Assembly: GCA_028875335.1 (NCBI GenBank)
Contig: JAPPEF010000114.1
Coordinates: 10,572 to 74,571, forward strand
Direction of reading: 5' to 3'
Source of the DNA: Gemmatimonadota bacterium
GTDB lineage: Bacteria; Latescibacterota; UBA2968; UBA8231
DNA: 64,000 nt
Position numbers and translations under genes: made by a program. Below the pieces are notes generated by a model that was not told where the DNA came from, did not search any database, and saw nothing but the letters and a program-made list of their open reading frames with translations. Shown one piece after another: positions 1 through 9,500 of this stretch. Numbering within the stretch: the stretch's first letter is position 1; each line of letters starts with the position of its first letter.

Positions 1-1188
1 CAAAGCGCAGCTTTGGCCCCGGAATTTGCCGAGGTCCACTTTCACGTCGGGGTGGCCTATGCGCGGCGCGCACCCACGGCCACGGATAAACCCACCAATC
101 TCAGCTACACCGATCTCGACACGGCCATTGCCTCCCTGAGCAGAGCCGTGGATCTCGAGCCGACCAATGCCCATTTCCACTACAACCTCGGCCGCACCTA
201 TGAATTGCGGAATCTATCCGCCCAGGCCGCAGCCGCGTATAGACGTTCCATAGGACTCGACACAGGTCTGGCGATAGCGCATCGCCGCTTGGGTGCCATC
301 TATCTGGAAAAAGGCGACTTGGACAGCGCGGCCGTCTCATTGCGGGCGGCCGTCGAGCTCGACTCCACGGATGCCGAAGCGTTTTACAATTTGGGAAGGG
401 TGCTGGATCGACGAGGATCGCCCGCCAAAGCTGTGGAGGCGTACGAGCGCGCCATCGCCCTTGAACCGCGCTACCGGCAGGCGTACTACAACTTGGCCAG
501 ATCCTACCAACTCTTGGGCCGCACTGCCGCCAGCCAGCGCGCGCAGGAGCGCTTTGTCGCCCTCGAAGAAGGCGAGCAAGACTCGCTCTACATGGCCCAA
601 TTGCGAGTCCAGCGCCAACCCGAAAAAGCCCTAGAACGCCGCGCCTTGGCCGTGGCCTATGTCGAAGCCGACCAGTACGAGCGGGCCATCGACGAGTTCA
701 AAAAAGCCTTGGCCCTCGAACCGGGCATGGTTGGGATTCACGCCGATCTAGGCTTGGTTTACGACCGGCAGGGGCGCACGAACAAAGCCATTGCCGCCTT
801 AGAAAAGGCCGTGGCCCTAGCCCCGGATTCGGCGCGCTTTCATCTGCGCCTAGGGCAGGCCCATGCCAAGGCCGGAGGCGACGAGCGGGCGACCACGGCC
901 TTTGCGAGGGCTTTGGTCCTCGAGCCCGAGTGGACTAAGGCGCAATTCGAACTGGGCATGCTCCACGTGCGCGGGCTGCGTCCCGCCCAGGCCGTGCCGC
1001 TCTTTGAGCAAGTCCTAGCAACCGATCCCGAGCACGTCCACGCCCGTTTTGGACTCGGTTTGGCTTGGATTGATCTACAGCGCTATCCAGAAGCCGAGGC
1101 CGCCTTTGAACAGGTACTCGAGTTGCAGCCCGATTATCCACGCATCCGGTCTTTTCTCGAATTGGTCCGTTCCAAGCAGACCCGGTAG
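1..1188 (+). CDS. TPR-repeat protein, 5' end outside the window
   Basis: The frame is open from the first base. A TTG at 13 could be read as a start, but the four codons before it are also open and no signal peptide or ribosome site is visible, so this is the C-terminal 395 residues of a longer protein. It is built almost wholly of tetratricopeptide repeats of about 34 residues, recognisable by recurring A-x-Y-N-L-G-R and A-[LV]-x-L-[ED]-P blocks. TPR arrays are protein-interaction scaffolds. At least eight repeats are present, interrupted by a linker around residues 175-210. The protein ends in a short basic tail. A promoter follows it, so it is the last gene of its unit. The specific partner cannot be deduced. 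Confidence 0.85.
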   Translation, partial: QSAALAPEFAEVHFHVGVAYARRAPTATDKPTNLSYTDLDTAIASLSRAVDLEPTNAHFHYNLGRTYELRNLSAQAAAAYRRSIGLDTGLAIAHRRLGAIYLEKGDLDSAAVSLRAAVELDSTDAEAFYNLGRVLDRRGSPAKAVEAYERAIALEPRYRQAYYNLARSYQLLGRTAASQRAQERFVALEEGEQDSLYMAQLRVQRQPEKALERRALAVAYVEADQYERAIDEFKKALALEPGMVGIHADLGLVYDRQGRTNKAIAALEKAVALAPDSARFHLRLGQAHAKAGGDERATTAFARALVLEPEWTKAQFELGMLHVRGLRPAQAVPLFEQVLATDPEHVHARFGLGLAWIDLQRYPEAEAAFEQVLELQPDYPRIRSFLELVRSKQTR

Positions 1189-1233
1189 ACGAGTTGCGCC
1201 AACAGGGGACTTTTCAAGGGTTGAGTTTTTACT

Positions 1234-1262
1234 TTGACATCCTTCTTTAATTTATATATAGT
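1234..1262 (+). promoter_or_regulatory. sigma70-like promoter
   Basis: TTGACA at 1234-1239, a 17-base spacer and TATAGT at 1257-1262 in a locally AT-rich stretch. The -35 is a perfect consensus and the -10 has one mismatch. It lies about 93 bases before the ATG at 1355, so it would give an untranslated leader of roughly 85 bases. It is the clearest promoter seen in the window. Confidence 0.7.
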
Positions 1263-1354
1263 GGACGGAATAGCTGTGCACTGATGTTATCTATTTGATG
1301 AGTTTCAACATTTCGTCCATTTTGCAGGCACTAAATAGGATAGGAGGCAGTTTT

Positions 1355-3178
1355 ATGAAGGTGTTATCTGTGCTCTTTTCTCTGGTCTTTGTCGGCTCCG
1401 CCCTAGCCCAGTCGGGCACGGCCGGCAATCCAAATTTCGATCGCGCCAACGATTGGCGCAGCGGCATGCCCAACGTCCTCACTATCGACTCCGAGGATGT
1501 CGCCTTTGACGGCGGTTCGGTCGAGGTGCCCTTCACGCTCAATGGCGGTCCGGCCGAAGTGCACTTGGCGGTGTACTCGCGGGACGCCAATCCCCAGTAC
1601 GATGGCGCGGCTTTTGGCGAAGGGGGCGTGGGCAATGCCATGTTGCGCGCCGCCGGGCTCGACACCTTGATCAGCATCTCTGGTGGCCAGACCTTCAGCG
1701 AAGGATCCAACTCCATCACTTGGGACGGCCGGGACTTCAACGGCAACGAGGTCGGGGCCGGCACCTATACGTACTACCTCTTCGCCTTGGACAATATTTC
1801 CAATCCCACTTGGATCGGCCCGGGCAGTTCGCATTCGTACTGGATGACCAACCGGGTCGATTTCAATGTCGATCCGCCCGTGGTCTGGACCTCCAACCAA
1901 GGGGCGGAGTGGGAGATACGCCGCGGCGAACTCGGCCTCGACTACTTCCAAAATCCCGAGGCCTATGAAAGCTTCCTGATCCCTTGGATGAACGAGCGCC
2001 ACGGCCAGGAAATTCAGTACTGGGACGTCAGTTCCTACCAGCCCGACCCCGCCGACCCCAACGTCGCCTATATCACCAACAACGCCCAGTTTGACGTGGC
2101 GCGCGGCAGCGGTGTGTGGCGGGTCAAATTCGATCCAGACAACGGAACGATCCTGCCGGACGAAGATTGGGCCGCAGCCGACCGGGGTTATGTCCATATC
2201 AACGCTCGCGTCGCCAGTTCGGCCGTGTCGCAGGCTTCGCATCACTCCTGGGTCGCCGACGACGGCATGATCTATCTGGCCAATCGAGATGTCGAAGAAC
2301 CGCTGGTACCGGCGGTTGTTTCGGTCGACCGCGCCACCGGCGAGATCGCTAATATCCTCGACCTGAGCGAGATTTACCTACACGAAACAGGTAGCCAAGG
2401 CCCCTGGGGAGTCGATGTGGACGACCGCGGGATCTACGTCTCTGGTTTGTGGTACAATCCCATTTCGCTTCCAGCTCATGTCACGTTAGAAGGCGACCTC
2501 ATCTGGCTCAACCGCAACGGCGACGGCTTTCTCGACCGCTATTTCGGCGAAGAGGCCACGGCGCGCGGCTTTGCCGAAGATGGCCTTGACCACCAGATGG
2601 CCGTTACCCACGCCAATGTCGGCCGGCACCACATCGCCTTTTTCTCTGGTTTCAACCAGCCCTTCTGGGGAACTGTTTTGGGGCCGGATGGGCACGGTCT
2701 GTTCAACGTCAATTTGCCCAAGATGCCCACTGGGCTGGCGTCCGACCTGTACTGGGTCTCAGATGGGGGGTCTTACGACGGTCTGTACGCGCCGACCGGC
2801 CAGCAGGAATTGGTCCACTTCCCCTTTGACGTGAGCACCGGCGTCATCGGCGGCGATGCAGCTACTGCGATAGCGGAGTTGACTGGCAAGTCCCTGCCGT
2901 CTGACTATGCCTTAGGCGACAACTATCCCAATCCCTTCAATGCCGAAACCGCGATCCGCTTTGCCATTCCAGCGGCCGGAGTGGTCGTCCTCGACATCTA
3001 CAATATCTCTGGTCAGTTGGTAGCCCGCCTGATGGACGGCGAGTTACAGGCTGGGTCCTACGAGATCAAGTGGGATGGCCGGGATGCCGAGGGCGAGTCC
3101 GTGGGCAGTGGGGTGTACCTATACGAACTGCGGGCGGACTCGTTTGCGGATAGCAAGCAAATGCTGTTGCTGAAGTAG
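1355..3178 (+). CDS. Secreted protein with FlgD-like Ig module and type-A-like C-terminal sorting tail
   Basis: A 607-aa exported protein of unknown activity. The ATG at 1355 is preferred over an upstream in-frame ATG because it follows a strong TAGGAGG site and begins a clean signal peptide (about residues 1-19, ending A-L-A-Q). Residues about 55-150 resemble a FlgD-type Ig domain (I-T-W-D-G-R-D motif). The middle has beta-rich, propeller-like sequence. Residues 514-607 form a classic FlgD/Por-secretion-type tail: N-Y-P-N-P-F-N, then I-Y-N-I-S-G-Q, then W-D-G-R-D, ending in a basic -LLLK. In Bacteroidota such tails are type A signals for type IX secretion and cell-surface attachment; whether that holds here is inference. 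It sits alone between a promoter and a terminator. Confidence 0.85.
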   Translation: MKVLSVLFSLVFVGSALAQSGTAGNPNFDRANDWRSGMPNVLTIDSEDVAFDGGSVEVPFTLNGGPAEVHLAVYSRDANPQYDGAAFGEGGVGNAMLRAAGLDTLISISGGQTFSEGSNSITWDGRDFNGNEVGAGTYTYYLFALDNISNPTWIGPGSSHSYWMTNRVDFNVDPPVVWTSNQGAEWEIRRGELGLDYFQNPEAYESFLIPWMNERHGQEIQYWDVSSYQPDPADPNVAYITNNAQFDVARGSGVWRVKFDPDNGTILPDEDWAAADRGYVHINARVASSAVSQASHHSWVADDGMIYLANRDVEEPLVPAVVSVDRATGEIANILDLSEIYLHETGSQGPWGVDVDDRGIYVSGLWYNPISLPAHVTLEGDLIWLNRNGDGFLDRYFGEEATARGFAEDGLDHQMAVTHANVGRHHIAFFSGFNQPFWGTVLGPDGHGLFNVNLPKMPTGLASDLYWVSDGGSYDGLYAPTGQQELVHFPFDVSTGVIGGDAATAIAELTGKSLPSDYALGDNYPNPFNAETAIRFAIPAAGVVVLDIYNISGQLVARLMDGELQAGSYEIKWDGRDAEGESVGSGVYLYELRADSFADSKQMLLLK

Positions 3179-3199
3179 CTCGTAGGTCTGTCTTTTTTC

Positions 3200-3254
3200 G
3201 GGGATCGGGTTTTGGCCGGGGCAACCCGCCATTGCACCCGATCCCCCTTTTTTT
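3200..3254 (+). terminator. Rho-independent terminator
   Basis: A perfect 11-bp stem (3200-3210 with 3236-3246, GGGGATCGGGT and its complement), with a smaller CGGG/CCCG hairpin in the loop, followed by a T run at 3248-3254. It closes the transcript of the 1355-3178 gene. Confidence 0.85.
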
Positions 3255-3306
3255 GGGACACTCAGGATATAAGTCTCTTTCACAGCCTTCTGAAAAGAGG
3301 CACGTT

Positions 3307-4299
3307 ATGAACTATCGGTCGATACTGATCGTCTGCTTGGCAACCCTGGGGCTGGCCGTCGCTGGCTGGGGGCAAGCGGTGACGAGCAGTGGCGAGGAGG
3401 CTTGGATCGCCGGGGACATACGCCGCCTGACCGATGCCAGTGGCGAGGACTGGTCTCCGTCGTGGTCTCCGGATGGCCGGCACATCGCCTTCTCCTCCCG
3501 TCGCGACGGCAACGATGAGATTTACGTGATGGATGCAAATGGGGAAAACCTGCGGAACCTAACCAATGACAGCAGCCGAGACGGGCAACCTTCGTGGTCT
3601 CCAGACGGTCGCTCTATCGCCTTTTTCTCCGACCGCGTGGGAGGCGGCAACGATGAGATTTACGTGATGGATGCCAATGGAGACAACCTACGCCGTCTGA
3701 CCGACCACATGCAGACTGACTGGATGCCTTCGTGGTCCCCAGATGGGCAGTCTATCGCGTTCACTTCCCACCGCGTTACGCCCGCCAGAAAGATTTACAT
3801 GATAGATCTGTCTGGGGAAAACCTGCGGAATCTGAGCGGCGACTGGGGCCAAGACCTAGATCCTTCTTGGTCTCCGGATGGCCGGCACATCGCCTTTCAC
3901 ATCCACTCCCACCATGTCCGTGATGTTATGGTGATGGATGCGAATGGAGAAAACCGGCGCAACCTGACCGATGCTAGTGGCTATGACGGGTCTCCTTCTT
4001 GGTCTCCGGATGGCCGGCACATCGCCTTCGTGTCCAACCGCGACGGCAACTATGAGATTTACGTGATGGGTTCGGATGGGAGCAACCCCCGTCGCCTGAC
4101 AGACCACCCGGCCGAAGACGGGTCTCCTTCTTGGTCTCCAGATGGTCGGCACATGGCTTTTACCTCCGACCGCGACGGCGACTGGGAAATTTACGTGATG
4201 GACATCGCGTCTGGGGAGCCGACGGCTGTGGACGAGACCTCGTGGGGACAGATCAAGAGACATAAGCGAGTCAAACAGGACGATTCCGATTCTAATTGA
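3307..4299 (+). CDS. Secreted TolB-like PD40 beta-propeller protein
   Basis: A 330-aa exported protein made of six PD40 (WD40-like) blades, each starting with S-W-S-P-D-G-[RQ] and ending with [ED]-I-Y-V-M-D or a variant. This is the blade pattern of the TolB C-terminal propeller, but there is no TolB N-terminal domain, so it should not be named tolB. The ATG at 3307 follows GAAAAGAGG and opens a signal peptide (residues about 1-24). The C-terminus carries T-A-V-D-E-T-S-W-G-Q-I-K and a basic stretch. Nearly the same tail ends the unrelated CBM9-like protein at 59793-60731, suggesting a shared surface-targeting tag. The likely role is binding in the periplasm or at the surface; no enzyme motif is seen. 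The 109 bases after it hold only a weak imperfect hairpin. Confidence 0.85.
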   Translation: MNYRSILIVCLATLGLAVAGWGQAVTSSGEEAWIAGDIRRLTDASGEDWSPSWSPDGRHIAFSSRRDGNDEIYVMDANGENLRNLTNDSSRDGQPSWSPDGRSIAFFSDRVGGGNDEIYVMDANGDNLRRLTDHMQTDWMPSWSPDGQSIAFTSHRVTPARKIYMIDLSGENLRNLSGDWGQDLDPSWSPDGRHIAFHIHSHHVRDVMVMDANGENRRNLTDASGYDGSPSWSPDGRHIAFVSNRDGNYEIYVMGSDGSNPRRLTDHPAEDGSPSWSPDGRHMAFTSDRDGDWEIYVMDIASGEPTAVDETSWGQIKRHKRVKQDDSDSN

Positions 4300-4408
4300 A
4301 CCTCAGAGGGGATGGCTGCCAAGAAGCCCGACTCCTTTAGGATTGGGAGTAGTCAATTTTCTGCGTTTCACCGCCTTTTTCGTCCATCCGGCAACAATCC
4401 GCAACGCA

Positions 4409-6472
4409 ATGGTCCGAGCCCATATCAGATCCGGGTTGGTCACCTTTCTCCTGCTAATGCTTCCGGGTGGGAGTCGCGCCGAGGTCTGGACCCAGGACAC
4501 CTATCGCAATACCTTGTACTACCGCACTACCTTTGCGGCCGACAGCAGTGCTTCGGGGCTGCTCCACATCGCCGCGGTGGACAGTTTTGCGGTCTATTTC
4601 AACGGCGTTGCCATCGGAGCCAATGCGTCTTGGAATCAGGTGCGCACCTATCCAGTTGACGTGCTCAGTGGCGATAACGCCTTGGCCGTCGAGGTGGTCA
4701 ATCGCGGTTTGGGCGTGGGGCATGGCCTGCTGGTCGCGATCGAGGTTGATTCTCTGCGCTACGGCGAGACCGACCCCAAAGCCCAGACTTGGTACTGGAC
4801 GGCTCGCCCTCTGGCCGACAGTGACTGGCAAGTGGCCGATATTGCGGAGCAGTCAGGCTGGCAGGTGGTCCAGGCTGGCAGTGCCGATCGCGCCCTGATC
4901 GAGGGCTTGCCCGACCCAGCCCCGGATCTAGTCGCCGGTTTTCCCGGCGGCACGGATATCGGCAGCGTGGCTGGCGGCGTGGTTCTCAAGCAAATACGCG
5001 GTGAAAACTTGGCTTTAGGGCGGCCCTCCAATCGCATTGAAGCCGTAGATGGCAATGTGCGCACCGCTTGGGAACCGCCCGTATCCTCGGTCAATTTTGC
5101 CGCCTCCATCGATTTGCAACAGCGCCGCCTGATCCGAGCCGTGCGGGTGCTCACCGAGGGGCCCGACTTCGCCGAGAATTCCCTGCAGGGCTATTCCGTG
5201 CAAGTCAGCGACAACGAAATTCGCTGGTCCGAGGTGGGGGTTTTGCACGATATCCTCCAGTTCGAGCGCACCGAAGTGGTCTTCAATCCGACTTGGACCC
5301 GGTTCGTGCGCATTGTCATCATCGACGTCAATGGCGTGAGCCAGCCCAAGGTCGCCGAGATCCAGGTCTTTGGCGAGGGTTTTGCCGAGGAGGGCGTTTT
5401 TCTCTCCGAACCGCTGGATCTGGGAGCACCGGATCGGCGCAAGAATTTCGGCCGCATTGATTGGAATGCAGACATTCCCCTGCGCACGGATCTAGCGGTC
5501 CAGTTTCGCAGCGGCGCTACCTTGGACGATTTTGCCGATCCCCAAGGGGGCTGGAGCGCTCCGCAGGCCGAGAGAGGGATCCTCTTTCCCGGCCCCGAAC
5601 CCGGACGGTTTTTGCAGTACCGCGTCAATATGGAGAGTCGGGACCCGGAGAAAAGTCCTCTTTTTCGCGATCTGAGCATCGAGTACTCTACCGAAGATAT
5701 AGCCGCGTCCATAGCCCGTGGTCGCGTCGAGCCCAACCGGGTGCCGATGGGCGTGGATACCACCTTTGTCTATACCCTCGACGTGGAGATCGATACTGAC
5801 GATCAGGGGGTCAAAAGTTTGCAAATAGCCGTGCCTGGACAGGCCCAGCTCGGCCCGGATATTGACTTGGGGAGTGCCGTGCTGGCCGAGTGGTTTTCCA
5901 CTCAGCACTTGCTCACCTTGATTTTTGCCGAGCCCCTGCGGCAAAGCACCCAGTTGCAGATTCCCTTCCGCACCCGCTCCTATGCTCACCTGCATCGTTT
6001 CCGCGCTTTTCTGTTTAGCCCAAGCTCGGAAAATCCGCTCAATGCCGCGCCTAACCAAGACGAAGACCCGCGCACTCAAAGGCCCCATTCGTGGACGTTG
6101 GTTACGACCACGGTTACCGGCCAAGTTCTCGAACAGGTGCGGGCCAATCCGCCGATATTTTCGCCTAACGGCGATGGTGTCAACGACGCCACGGTGATCG
6201 AATTAGTCCTCTCCAGAGTGGATGTGGCGCGCCCAGTATCCATGCGCATCTTCGACTTGAGCGGCCGCACTGTGGCTCGGCTCCGGCCTCCAGCCCTGAG
6301 TGCGGGAACCTATTTGCGCCTGCCCGGCCGGGAGCGCGAAAGCCCTGGCTATTGGGATGGACGCGATGACCTCGGCGACCTAGTGCCTCCGGGCCTCTAT
6401 CTTTTTCAGGTCGAGGTAGAGCTCGATACAGGGGAGGCGGTCCACTGCGGCCACGTGGCCGTGGTTTACTGA
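4409..6472 (+). CDS. Discoidin-domain surface protein with FlgD-type C-terminal tail (Q1)
   Basis: 687 aa. The start at 4409 is chosen because it opens a signal peptide (M-V-R-A-H... to S-R-A, residues about 1-24); an upstream in-frame ATG at 4343 gives no plausible signal. Residues 27-115 are jelly-roll-like (carbohydrate-binding flavour). Residues about 197-325 look like an F5/8-type (discoidin) domain: V-D-G-N-x-x-T-A-W-E-P-P, then Y-S-V-Q-V-S-D, then E-I-Q-V-F-G-E-G-F. Residues 577-687 are a gliding-motility/FlgD-like tail with F-S-P-N-G-D-G-V-N-D, I-F-D-L-S-G-R and W-D-G-R-D-D, ending -VAVVY. Paralogues with the same order of parts lie at 22694, 45948, 52840 and 54904. It was probably translationally coupled to the large protein P1 before a repeat inserted between them. 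Expected role: exported adhesin or barrel-associated surface protein (inference). Confidence 0.8.
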   Translation: MVRAHIRSGLVTFLLLMLPGGSRAEVWTQDTYRNTLYYRTTFAADSSASGLLHIAAVDSFAVYFNGVAIGANASWNQVRTYPVDVLSGDNALAVEVVNRGLGVGHGLLVAIEVDSLRYGETDPKAQTWYWTARPLADSDWQVADIAEQSGWQVVQAGSADRALIEGLPDPAPDLVAGFPGGTDIGSVAGGVVLKQIRGENLALGRPSNRIEAVDGNVRTAWEPPVSSVNFAASIDLQQRRLIRAVRVLTEGPDFAENSLQGYSVQVSDNEIRWSEVGVLHDILQFERTEVVFNPTWTRFVRIVIIDVNGVSQPKVAEIQVFGEGFAEEGVFLSEPLDLGAPDRRKNFGRIDWNADIPLRTDLAVQFRSGATLDDFADPQGGWSAPQAERGILFPGPEPGRFLQYRVNMESRDPEKSPLFRDLSIEYSTEDIAASIARGRVEPNRVPMGVDTTFVYTLDVEIDTDDQGVKSLQIAVPGQAQLGPDIDLGSAVLAEWFSTQHLLTLIFAEPLRQSTQLQIPFRTRSYAHLHRFRAFLFSPSSENPLNAAPNQDEDPRTQRPHSWTLVTTTVTGQVLEQVRANPPIFSPNGDGVNDATVIELVLSRVDVARPVSMRIFDLSGRTVARLRPPALSAGTYLRLPGRERESPGYWDGRDDLGDLVPPGLYLFQVEVELDTGEAVHCGHVAVVY

Positions 6473-6551
6473 CTAACTGATGTTACGCACCCGGGTAGGG
6501 GGCGGTTTGAAACCGCCCCCTACGGCGCAATATTTAAAATAGGTTTACTGA
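6473..6551. repeat. Short TTACGCA-end element with 29-bp palindrome, flanked by 10-bp direct repeats
   Basis: Family-B element. It contains the TGATGTTACGCA end and a near-perfect hairpin at 6495-6523 (14-bp arms around one G). GGTTTACTGA occurs on both sides, at 6463-6472 and 6542-6551, the first copy including the stop codon of the preceding gene. Removing the element and one repeat would leave Q1's TGA only two bases before P1's ATG. The right TTACGCA end is missing, so this copy is truncated or diverged. The hairpin may now act as an intra-operon attenuator or RNA-stabilising structure. Confidence 0.75.
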
Positions 6552-6553
6552 TT

Positions 6554-9265
6554 ATGAGAGGCCTCCCGATCATTGGGCTAGCTGCGTTGCTCTGCGTCAT
6601 CGCTTGGGACCGGGCGGAAGGCCAACTTACCACCACCGAGTACCTGCCTTGGAGCCAGGCCCAGTCTCGCTTTCTCAACCGCGAGTACTACCCTTGGTGG
6701 CACGAGCGCTACGAAAACTACAGCTTGCTCAGTTACCGCGACTACACGGCCCGTCCCGAGAACCCGACCTACGACCCTTTTGGAGCCTATTTGCTCGATG
6801 GGGTGGAGTTGCTGCGCGTGGAGGAATACCGCACGCTGGCACCCCAGCGCAGCAGCCGAATTTTTCGCAGCGGCAATCTAGCGGCCACCTTTCGCAACTT
6901 GGTCATCATGCGCGATCACTACCGCGACTGGTCGGCTCGGGTCATGGTCGGCGACGCCCTCGAGGCCCGCTTCACGCCGCTGACTCTCGACAAGGCGCGC
7001 CTGCAGGGGTTGCGCTGGGATGGGTCTTCGTACAAGAATCGCTTTACTGTACTGGGTGCCCGGGTTTCCTCGCCCCTAGTCGGCGGTAACAACAATCTCC
7101 CGTTTGCCACCTATTTGTTCGGCGGCCGCTGGGAAAGCCGGCTGGGCAATGTGCTTACCGTCGGCGGTTCGTACGTCAATCTGCATCTGCGCGACAGTAT
7201 GCAGCGCCGGGGGTCGACGCGCGGCACTTTTCCCACGGATCTGGCCAAGACTACGGCCTACTACGTGGTTTTCAGCGACGATTCTCCCGAGGATGATAGC
7301 GGCGTGCAAGTGCTGGCGGTGGAAATTTTTGTCGATGGCACTCCGCTGCCAATCGAGCCGGATATTCGGCGCATCCCGCGCCTTGCCGACCCGGACCACG
7401 TCCCCCATCTGCGCCGCCATGGACCTTGGGCCCCGCAGAGCGTTTCGCGCGACCGCGTCTTCGATCCCCGGCTCAACAATCGACGCAGGGAACGCGGCCT
7501 CTTTTTTCAGCAGGGTCTGCCTGTTGCAGCAGCGGAGTTTCCCCTCGAAGTGGGCGGCACCGACCTGCTGGTCTATCGCTGGGAAATTCCAGCTACGGCC
7601 GAGCGCCTGAGCTTTCGCGCCCAAGTGGCCGGCGACTATAGTATTGACGTGGCGGCGGCCTACGGCTGGGCCGGCGTGCCCAATCGCATCTGGACCGACT
7701 GGCACAATGTCGCGCGCGCGCCGCGCAATGTGCGGGATGGGTCCAACTTGCGCTGGGTGAGTTTTGAATACGGCTTTCCCACTGCTCAAATCCAGTACGG
7801 CAGCGACTTTCTTTGGGAATGGGAGGGGACGACCCTTGCGGGCGAGTTGGTCGAAAACGTTGGGTATCGCCGCTTTCCTGGCGCCAGCCAGCATCAGCGC
7901 CGCGCTAGCCGGGCCTTTTTCCTCAAGGGGCTGCACCAGGGCTTCGGCGAGCTCAGCCGAGCCATGGATAGCCTCGCAGTTGGCCTCGAGGTGTTTCGCC
8001 TGCCGGCGGCGTACGCTACCACTCTGCCCATGTGGTCGGAACGAGCCGACAAGGTTCTGGACTACTCGCTGGTCGATGACAACGACGACGGCGACTACTG
8101 GGAGGACCGCTGGGAGCACTGGGATCCGCTCGACCCACTCTACATCAGCCTGAAGGATGCCGCTGGCGTGGATCCGGAGAGTCAGCCGACTCAGGCCGCC
8201 ATTGACTACCTGCCCGGCAACTTAGGCAACGGCGTTGGGTACGGGGTTTTTCCCGGGCTGGACCAAGATGGGGACGGGGTTTTAGAGATCAATGTCAACC
8301 AGAACCAGATACCCGACTACGCCGAGCCCTTCCTCATGTACGCCGTTGAACCAGACGATTTTGTGTACGGCGACGACTTCAACAACAATGGCGTAGTGGA
8401 TCGGCGTGAGAACGACAATCTGCCGGACTATCCCTATCCGCTCGACAGCCGTGGGTACCATTCATTTGCCCTGCTCCACCCCCGCTCATTCTGGCAATTC
8501 CGCCTCGGGCAGTACCGGATTGAACAGCGCGCTGGTGCCGGCCGCAACCAAGTCGCGTACGGGGAGGCGCAATACCAAAGGGGGCACGTACAGCTCAATG
8601 TGCGCAGTAAGCGGGTGCGCGATACTATCGCCGATCCAGTGTACCAGCACGTCGTCGATCCGCTGACCGCGACCAATACTGCGATCAAAATCAAACCCGA
8701 TCTACTGCTGGCGCGAAATAGCTGGCTTCACACCCTGTACGGCACCGCGGGATACGCGCCTATCCCCGGGGTGCAAGTCAAAGCCACCACCAAGCTCGAA
8801 ATCAACCGCATGCTGGAGGTGCTGGACCAACGCAGTCATATTATCGACTGGACTTGGGCCAGCAAGGCGGATTACACCTTTGTGCGCCAGGGCCTGAAAA
8901 TCCGCCCCAGCGCCAAACTGAGGCTTCAGCGCCGCACCGCCCCCGAGGATCTGCTGTTGCCGCTCCGCACGTATGAACTTTTCCCCATCCTGCAAGCGGA
9001 TTACGCACTGGGCCAAGCTACGGTGCTGCGCTTTGGCATTCAGGGTTTGCCGGGCTGGCCGCACATCTTTCGCAACCCGGAGTACCCGACCGGAGATTTC
9101 ACGGCTCGCCACTACCTTTTTGCCATTGAGAATCGCAGTCACAATCGGGGATTCGATCTCAGTCTCAATTTGGGTTTCCGCGCCAGCCACACCCGCTTTG
9201 TGCATACTCCTGGCCGTAGGGCGCGCAACTTCAGAGAATTTTTCGTTCAGGCGCGGGTGCTGTGA
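6554..9265 (+). CDS. Large putative outer-membrane protein with Asp-rich cassette (P1)
   Basis: 903 aa, signal peptide residues about 1-23. I do not recognise the family. It is the first of five paralogues in this window (also at 9501, 13107, 49133 and 56974). Shared landmarks are a G-D-x-x-x-x-x-F-T-P-L-T-L-D motif near residue 140, a D-D-S-P-E-D block near residue 240, a V-x-D-G-S-N...F-E-Y-G block near residue 395, and an Asp/Asn-rich cassette (about 503-637) with D-x-D-x-D-G and N-N-N-G-x-x-D loops like thrombospondin type 3 or EF-hand calcium loops. After that come about 260 residues of alternating beta-strand sequence with many Arg, Tyr and Trp, typical of an outer-membrane barrel wall. 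It follows Q1, the arrangement also seen for Q3-P4 and Q5-P5. Role inferred as outer-membrane channel or anchor. Confidence 0.7.
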   Translation: MRGLPIIGLAALLCVIAWDRAEGQLTTTEYLPWSQAQSRFLNREYYPWWHERYENYSLLSYRDYTARPENPTYDPFGAYLLDGVELLRVEEYRTLAPQRSSRIFRSGNLAATFRNLVIMRDHYRDWSARVMVGDALEARFTPLTLDKARLQGLRWDGSSYKNRFTVLGARVSSPLVGGNNNLPFATYLFGGRWESRLGNVLTVGGSYVNLHLRDSMQRRGSTRGTFPTDLAKTTAYYVVFSDDSPEDDSGVQVLAVEIFVDGTPLPIEPDIRRIPRLADPDHVPHLRRHGPWAPQSVSRDRVFDPRLNNRRRERGLFFQQGLPVAAAEFPLEVGGTDLLVYRWEIPATAERLSFRAQVAGDYSIDVAAAYGWAGVPNRIWTDWHNVARAPRNVRDGSNLRWVSFEYGFPTAQIQYGSDFLWEWEGTTLAGELVENVGYRRFPGASQHQRRASRAFFLKGLHQGFGELSRAMDSLAVGLEVFRLPAAYATTLPMWSERADKVLDYSLVDDNDDGDYWEDRWEHWDPLDPLYISLKDAAGVDPESQPTQAAIDYLPGNLGNGVGYGVFPGLDQDGDGVLEINVNQNQIPDYAEPFLMYAVEPDDFVYGDDFNNNGVVDRRENDNLPDYPYPLDSRGYHSFALLHPRSFWQFRLGQYRIEQRAGAGRNQVAYGEAQYQRGHVQLNVRSKRVRDTIADPVYQHVVDPLTATNTAIKIKPDLLLARNSWLHTLYGTAGYAPIPGVQVKATTKLEINRMLEVLDQRSHIIDWTWASKADYTFVRQGLKIRPSAKLRLQRRTAPEDLLLPLRTYELFPILQADYALGQATVLRFGIQGLPGWPHIFRNPEYPTGDFTARHYLFAIENRSHNRGFDLSLNLGFRASHTRFVHTPGRRARNFREFFVQARVL

Positions 9266-9277
9266 TGTTATCCGCAG

Positions 9278-9433
9278 CTAAGTACACGACAGTAGAGCGG
9301 TATGAGATGCTTCGCTTCGCTCAGCATGACAACAGGGGCACCATCACTTGTCATGCTGAGCGGAGCAAAGCGGAGTCGAAGCATCTCAGCGCTCCCATGC
9401 CTAACGTCCAGTGGATTACTGTCGTGTACTTAG
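9278..9433. mobile_element. MITE-like element, family A copy 1
   Basis: A 156-bp non-coding element with perfect 17-bp terminal inverted repeats (CTAAGTACACGACAGTA at 9278-9294; complement at 9417-9433) and a perfect 8-bp flanking duplication ATCCGCAG (9270-9277 and 9434-9441). Inside is a second inverted pair of the widespread GATGCTTCG...CAGCATGACA type. No transposase is encoded. Copies 2 and 3 lie at 18770 and 32309. Confidence 0.9.
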
Positions 9434-9466
9434 ATCCGCAGATGGACGCAGATGGAACGCAGATGG
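9434..9466 (+). repeat. CGCAGATGGA short tandem repeat
   Basis: About three imperfect copies of an 11-12 base unit (CGCAGATGGAA). A related tract is at 22633-22663. The family-A element at 9278-9433 inserted into its left edge. Similar CGCAGATGAA tracts are common intergenic repeats in many bacterial genomes. Confidence 0.7.
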
Positions 9467-9500
9467 GGCGATTGATTTTTATCGAGGGGTGCGTACTGTG

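Noticed and set aside
3307..4299. Naming the PD40 protein tolB
   Set aside because: It lacks the TolB N-terminal domain and tol-pal neighbours; PD40 propellers are common in unrelated secreted proteins.
7076..8119. Long open frame on the minus strand opposite P1 (similar ones at 14103-14966, 1403-2245 and 47739-48581)
   Set aside because: High-GC codon bias in the real plus-strand genes produces long antisense frames; they have no signal peptide, ribosome site or recognisable domain, and P1, P3, 1355-3178 and Q3 are clearly coding.
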